Part shown: positions 13,741 through 17,304 of the stretch, piece after piece
How the letters are laid out: each line of letters opens with the position of its first letter
Numbering within the stretch: position 1 is the stretch's first letter
Source: UBA9647 sp049522195
GTDB taxonomy: Bacteria; Bacteroidota; Ignavibacteria; UBA10030
Length of the DNA: 17,304 bases
Reading direction: 5' to 3'
Assembly (NCBI GenBank): GCA_049522195.1
Contig: JBEKOB010000085.1
Location: 1-17,304 of the forward strand
Made by a program: the position numbers and the translations under genes
Notes under the pieces: model-generated
The model's input: only the letters and a program-made list of their open reading frames with translations
Databases searched by the model: none
What the model was told of the DNA's origin: nothing

Positions 13741-15728
13741 TTGACCCCAACTACCCAACATTCCCCGGACATTTTCCGTCCGCTACAATTCGTTTCATCT
13801 TTCGAACAATGGTGTGGAACCACCGAAGATACGATGCGTTTGGGATTCCAGAGTCTTCTGGATGCCGGCGTCAGCGGTCTCGTAACGACCGTCAGCCTCG
13901 ATAAGTATCTGGAAGATGAGAAAGCCTGGGATGTACTGAGGCGTGGAGTGCAGTTGGCGCATTCGATGGGGCTGCGCGTCTGGATCTACGATGAAAAAGG
14001 ATATCCCAGCGGAACGGCAGGAGGCCTAGTGCTTGCCAAGATGCCGAACGGCGAGGCGGAAGGCTTGATCCGATCATTCGACGATTCAGGTCGGCCGCGT
14101 TATGAGGTTGGAAAGCTCTTTGAGGGAACCCACGCAACAGCAAACTTCTCTGAACGACGGCACTACGTCAACATTCTCGATCGCGACGCCGTAGAAAGAT
14201 TCATTGAGGTCACTCACGATCGCTATGAACGAGCTCTTCATCCGATCGGCGACTACGTCGAGGCGTTCTTCACCGACGAACCTTCGCTGATCGCCACGTA
14301 TGTCCCATCGGGATTGGACTATCCAAAAACTCTACCCTGGCATCGTGACCTGCCCAAGATTTTTCAGGAGCGCAAAGGATACGACCTGACGCAACACTGG
14401 GAAAGCCTCTTCGTCGATACAGGCGACATTGATAGAAAGATCCGGTGCGACTTTTATGAAGTGATTGCTGATCTCTGCGCTGAGACGTATTTCGGGAAGC
14501 TTCAGGCTTGGTGTAACGCACACCACGTGTCATCAAGCGGTCACCTCCTCGGCGAGGAGACGTTGGTCTGGCAGACGGATTTCGATGGTGATCCGTTTAC
14601 TTGCTATAGGAAATTCGACATACCCGGAATCGATATGATCCTTTCGGATCCGGAAAGGATCATGCAGGATAAAGAACCCTTCTTTCTGGTTCCGAAGGTG
14701 GCTGGCTCAGCAGCCCGCTTGCAGGGTAAAAGGCGCGTCATGTGTGAGATCAGCGATTTCTTCGGACTCATGGGCTGGCACCACGCGACGCTGGCACAGA
14801 TGAAAAGCACAGCGGGAATTCTCATGAGTTTGGGGATAACGGATTTCGTCAGTATGTATACGATCTCGCTTCATCCTGGTGAGCCGGCCGAGCCCAGCCT
14901 CAAGGCGCGACGGTACTCAGCTGCAGAGTTCCGGACCTACACTGATTATGTAGATCGGGTCAACAGGTTGTTCTGCGAAGGGGAGCGTCTTGCCCGCTTG
15001 GCTGTCCTACATCCGATTGTGTCGCTGTGGGCACACTTCACGCCATCCGAGCGATCGATGTACGAACTGCATCCGAGCGCAGCGGTTCGATTCATCGACG
15101 ATGGGTTCGCGAATTTATGCAGGGATCTTCTCAGAAACCAGATTGATTACGATATCATTGACGAACGAAGTCTCGTCAATGCCAGGATCGAAGGAGGGAA
15201 ACTCGTCATCGGCGGTTGGGCTACGATGTCCTGGTTCTCCCACCGATGGACACAATTCGGCTAGCCTCCATGGAGAAGATCCTCCAGTATGCTGGGCAAG
15301 GCGGAACAGTATTCACACACGCGCTGATGCCTAAGTATGCTGCTGACGGGATCCAGAATGATGAGAAGGTCAAGCGAATGATGGAGGATGCAATTGCGCA
15401 AGGGGGATCATGTGTAGGCTCGGAAGGGTCTGCTCCGCTCTCCTATCTCATACGATCACGTGTCGATCCATCGTGTACTCTTTTCCCGGCGTCTCCTCAA
15501 ATACTCTGCACGACGGTCGTGGGCAAGAAGGGAAAGACCTATTTCCTGGTGAACACGTCTTCAAAGGAATACAAGGGCGAGTGCACACTCGACTCAACTG
15601 GAAAACCCCTCGTTACGGATCCGGACACGGGGCAACTGCTTGATGTTGCCTGCGAAAAGATTGAAGGAGAGAATTCGCGAATGACTCTGTTGTTGCCTGG
15701 CTTCGCATCGCGGTTTGTGGAATTCTGA
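13741..15728 (+). pseudogene. GH106-like glycoside hydrolase, single frameshift
   Basis: Two overlapping frames form one gene: 13741 to about 15215, then 15216-15728 in the frame one base back. Together they give about 660 residues. WIYDEKGYPSGTAGG (81-95) is characteristic of GH106-like (alpha-L-rhamnosidase type) enzymes. AFFTDEPS (175-182) and SGHLLGEE (266-273) contain acidic residues that are candidates for catalysis. A beta-rich C-terminal part ends in LLLPGFASRFVEF. Near 15213 one missing base breaks the segment VIGG-(x)-GYDVLVLPP; restoring it gives a continuous family-like sequence. No slippery heptamer is visible, so a mutation or sequencing error is more likely than programmed frameshifting. 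The TTG at 13741 has GGAG eight bases upstream. No signal peptide is seen, and full GH106 enzymes are usually longer. The substrate is uncertain. Confidence 0.7.
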
Positions 15729-16103
15729 CTAGTTCACTCGACTGCCGTTGTTTATAAGATTTCGCCTCGACATCAGAATGTGGCCCGCCTTCGCTTTAAT
15801 CCCGTGAAGACAGATTATTTCCTTCCATGATCTTTTGATTCTGCGTGTCTCGGCACACTTGATTCATGCTCTGATCATTTCCCAGAATGGTACACGTTCC
15901 AGCACGGTGGCGGGTGAACTCGCCGGAATAAGTTGAGTACGGTCGCGGTCCGATGTCTCACCATGAGACAGAGTGGAAAGAGGTCTGGCTTTTGTCGGCC
16001 TGCACATAGATTGAAAAGTGTACGCGGAAGTTCTGATGTAGTTCAGTTACCTCCACGCGCAGAGACGCGTCGCATTCGCAGGAAGTCCTGTATCAAATAG
16101 ATG

Positions 16104-16132
16104 TTGCGATTGAGCGATGGTCTTCCTATATT
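16104..16132 (+). promoter_or_regulatory. Putative promoter about 370 bp upstream of the pilin-like gene
   Basis: TTGCGA (16104-16109) and TATATT (16127-16132) are 17 bp apart. The -10 overlaps the first copy of the 17-bp repeat. Transcription would start near 16139 and run through about 360 bases before the pilin-like ATG. Confidence 0.5.
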
Positions 16133-16146
16133 AAAAATAGTTAATG
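16130..16146 (+). repeat. 17-bp near-palindromic repeat, copy 1
   Basis: ATTAAAAATAGTTAATG is identical to 16435-16451. It contains the palindrome ATTAA-N6-TTAAT, a form often seen in operators. This copy overlaps the -10 element of the promoter at 16104. Confidence 0.6.
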
Positions 16147-16434
16147 TTCATAAGCCGAGATGGTTTGACCAAGAACCATACTCCTGAGCAAATGCACAGC
16201 ACGGCGAACAGGATAGATCTGAGCCTTATTAAGTTGAGGCTGAAATCTTTTGGATGAGGGCATGGGTACACGCCTCGCAAATTGGGCTGGTATTCCAACA
16301 CGGCGGACGTGGCAGTGGTAACATTTACGCGGTGATTCTTACTTCGGTCGGTTATAATTACGCTCTGGTCTATCTCAAAGCCTCAAGAATCGCCATTCTT
16401 GGAAGGTCTTGTTCTTGGCACAAGATATGGGTGC

Positions 16435-16451
16435 ATTAAAAATAGTTAATG
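16435..16451 (+). repeat. 17-bp near-palindromic repeat, copy 2
   Basis: Identical to copy 1 and 305 bp downstream of it, 50 bp before the pilin-like start codon. A weak promoter TTGTTC (16409-16414)-N17-TGCATT (16432-16437) overlaps it in the same way that the upstream promoter overlaps copy 1. Confidence 0.6.
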
Positions 16452-16501
16452 ATAAATCGACGTTTTCTTCATAACGACACACCTACGAAGGAGCATTATT
16501 T

Positions 16502-16885
16502 ATGGGACAACAACAACTGCTGCTGATCATCTTGGGCGTTATCATTGTCGGTATCGCCATCGCAGTCGGCTTGAGCCTCTTCAGCGCTCAAAGCGTTCAG
16601 TCAAACCGTGATGCTATCATCAACGACCTGAACAACCTCGCCGCGCAGGCGTACCAGTTCAGGATTCGTCCGAGCTCAATGGGTGGTGGACAGGGTGACT
16701 ACACCACGTTCTCCATTCCTTCAAAGATGAAAACAAATGAGAACGGAACCTATACGGCCGCGCCCACGACGAACACGATCGTGTTCACGGCTGTGTCCGC
16801 TCAGAATGCTTCGAACACCATCAAGGTCACGATTGACAGCGGTGGAAAGCTGGGCACCTGGGTCTATTCGGGCGACTTCCAGTAA
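16502..16885 (+). CDS. Type IV pilin-like protein with class III-like N-terminus
   Basis: This 127-residue protein has a very short polar start (MGQQQ) followed by an uninterrupted hydrophobic helix (LLLIILGVIIVGIAIAVGLSLF, split as residues 6-16 and 17-27). An alpha-helical spine (about 28-55) and a Ser/Thr/Gly-rich globular part with beta character follow, as in pilins and pseudopilins. The canonical prepilin cleavage motif GFTLIE is absent, so it may be an atypical pilin or an unprocessed membrane-anchored homologue. AAGGAG lies at 16488-16493, eight bases before the ATG, and a strong terminator follows. It appears monocistronic, as is usual for abundant structural subunits. I know of no experimentally defined function for this form. 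Confidence 0.7.
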   Translation: MGQQQLLLIILGVIIVGIAIAVGLSLFSAQSVQSNRDAIINDLNNLAAQAYQFRIRPSSMGGGQGDYTTFSIPSKMKTNENGTYTAAPTTNTIVFTAVSAQNASNTIKVTIDSGGKLGTWVYSGDFQ

Positions 16886-16916
16886 GCCAACCGTGTTCCA
16901 TATGTGTTGTTAGCAG

Positions 16917-16952
16917 AACGACATCCCGCTCAGGCGGGATGTCGTTTTTTTT
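16917..16952 (+). terminator. Strong intrinsic terminator after the pilin-like gene
   Basis: A 13-bp perfect stem (16917-16929 with 16934-16946), a TCAG loop and eight T (16945-16952) form the strongest terminator in the window. This fits a highly expressed monocistronic gene. Confidence 0.93.
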
Positions 16953-17006
16953 GTTCCCCATTCCTAGCAATTGGCAATCGGTTCATCGTCCGTTTCAGGC
17001 TCACTC

Positions 17007-17035
17007 TTGCCATGCCGCGATCACTTTTGTATATT
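17007..17035 (+). promoter_or_regulatory. Promoter of the tRNA-Ser(UGA) locus
   Basis: TTGCCA (17007-17012) and TATATT (17030-17035) are separated by exactly 17 bp. Transcription would begin near 17042, just before the first tRNA fragment, and run through to the complete tRNA at 17219. Confidence 0.7.
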
Positions 17036-17052
17036 ACATTGTGAGAAGGCAT

Positions 17053-17092
17053 TTGAAGAGCTGGCAGCCCCTCGACTCGTTTTGGAGAACGG
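17053..17092 (+). pseudogene. Degenerate 5' fragments of tRNA-Ser(UGA)
   Basis: Bases 17053-17067 match 17217-17231 (the 5' end of the intact tRNA plus two upstream bases) with one difference. A second, weaker match, TTTGGAGAACGG (17081-17092), equals the same start with AGCTGGCAG deleted. Neither continues into an anticodon arm. Confidence 0.5.
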
Positions 17093-17133
17093 GGGACTCG
17101 CTCACGGTCATTCATTGGGTTCTAAAGGCAACT

Positions 17134-17203
17134 GGAGAGCTGGCAGAACGGTCCCGACAGAAAACGTCGGGATTGATCCCAGAAAACGGGATCAACTATT
17201 GCA
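17134..17203 (+). pseudogene. 5' fragment of tRNA-Ser(UGA) interrupted by a double hairpin
   Basis: GGAGAGCTGGCAGAACGG (17134-17151) is identical to the first 18 bases of the intact tRNA. After a 44-base insertion it resumes in register with CTATTGCA (17196-17203) and then stops matching. It therefore covers the acceptor 5' strand and the D-arm only. Confidence 0.7.
17152..17195 (+). repeat. 44-nt double hairpin with two identical loops
   Basis: The first hairpin (17152-17172) is TCCCGAC-AGAAAAC-GTCGGGA. The second (17173-17195) is TTGATCCC-AGAAAAC-GGGATCAA. Both stems are perfect and both loops are AGAAAAC, though the stems differ. The element lies inside the D-arm region of a tRNA fragment. 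Confidence 0.75.
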
Positions 17204-17218
17204 TCTTGGGTTGCTTTT

Positions 17219-17301
17219 GGAGAGCTGGCAGAACGGCTATTGCACCAGTCTTGAAAACTGGCGGGCGCAAGCCCTTGGGGGTTCGAATCCCTCGCTCTCC
17301 G
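17219..17301 (+). tRNA. tRNA-Ser(UGA)
   Basis: This 83-nt class II tRNA has acceptor GGAGAGC (17219-17225) pairing with GCTCTCC (17294-17300) and discriminator G at 17301. The anticodon stem CCAGT/ACTGG encloses CTTGAAA with anticodon TGA at 17252-17254. The variable arm contains GGGC-GCAA-GCCC, and the T-loop is TTCGAAT with a five-pair stem that includes one G-T. CCA is not encoded. It decodes UCA and other UCN codons. It is complete just before the window ends, so any 3' fragments downstream cannot be seen. Confidence 0.95.
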
Positions 17302-17304
17302 CAA

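Larger units (their letters stand above)
15729..16501 (+). other. Long region without a convincing gene
   Basis: About 770 bp separate the hydrolase from the pilin-like gene. I find no frame with recognisable protein sequence. Visible elements are a seven-bp hairpin TGTCTCA-CCA-TGAGACA (15954-15970), a candidate promoter at 16104-16132, two copies of a 17-bp near-palindrome (16130 and 16435), and a hairpin CAAGAAT-CGCC-ATTCTTG (about 16384-16401). The second half may be a long leader or a small RNA upstream of the pilin-like gene. Confidence 0.5.

Noticed and set aside
13333..13750. Minus-strand ORFs with repeated GGIRTLDRxYPLCRFS motifs
   Set aside because: They are antisense translations of the tRNA-Ser copies. 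Such peptides are a well-known annotation artefact, and the repeats simply reflect the tRNA repeats.
15216..15728. A separate small gene starting at TTG 15216
   Set aside because: The sequence continues the upstream hydrolase family pattern in the next frame, so it is the C-terminal part of a frameshifted gene.
16415..16434. Sigma-54 promoter for the pilin-like gene (TGGCAC ... GTGCA)
   Set aside because: The GG and GC elements are about four bases too far apart for a -24/-12 promoter.
16254..16439. A 61-codon ORF in the pilin leader
   Set aside because: No clear Shine-Dalgarno, no recognisable protein features, and it overlaps hairpins and a candidate promoter.
17122..17304. Minus-strand ORF starting MRRARDSNPQGLAPASF
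   Set aside because: It is the antisense of tRNA-Ser(UGA), the same artefact type.

Overview
The window looks like a chromosomal stretch from a moderate-GC bacterium of the Bacteroidota/Chlorobi side of the tree, possibly an Ignavibacteria-like lineage. That placement is an inference. It rests on the fused branched-chain-type E1 dehydrogenase, the short EF-Ts (201 aa), the gene order rplM-rpsI-rpsB-tsf-pyrH-frr, and a pilin-like protein with a class III-like hydrophobic N-terminus. No 16S rRNA or other decisive marker is present.

Region 1 (1-4544, + strand) is a lipoate-centred operon: the 3' end of lipB, a fused E1 alpha/beta 2-oxoacid dehydrogenase, its lipoyl-bearing E2, and lipA. The octanoyl transferase and the lipoyl synthase flank the enzyme whose E2 lysine they would modify. 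Region 2 (4618-8537, + strand) is translation and growth housekeeping: a well-formed promoter, rplM, rpsI, rpsB, tsf, an intrinsic terminator, then pyrH and frr, ending in a terminator. polA converges from the minus strand (8612-11407), with an unusual 13-bp inverted repeat between the two gene ends. Region 3 (11408-13060) holds an EamA-type transporter divergent from polA and a small membrane zinc-ribbon protein, closed by a strong terminator.

Region 4 (13070-17304) is the unusual part. It begins with a tRNA-Ser(GCU) locus in which a complete tRNA lies between a 5' half-copy and a 3' half-copy of the same tRNA. The outer copy is broken exactly between the first and second anticodon bases, and the flanks form nested inverted repeats whose variant bases match pairwise. 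A second 3' half-copy carries a 30-nt double hairpin in its T-loop. A frameshifted GH106-like glycoside hydrolase, about 770 bp without a gene, and a pilin-like gene follow. The window ends at a tRNA-Ser(UGA) locus that repeats the theme: several 5' fragments precede the intact tRNA, and one is interrupted by a 44-nt double hairpin. Two independent tRNA-Ser loci with tRNA shards and double-hairpin insertions are the best candidate here for something undescribed.

Six putative promoters share the form TTG-N20-TA(T/C)(A/C)TT, in front of rplM, polA, the EamA gene, both tRNA-Ser loci, and a leader upstream of the pilin-like gene. The housekeeping genes look intact. All functional calls come from motif and family recognition by eye, without database searches.
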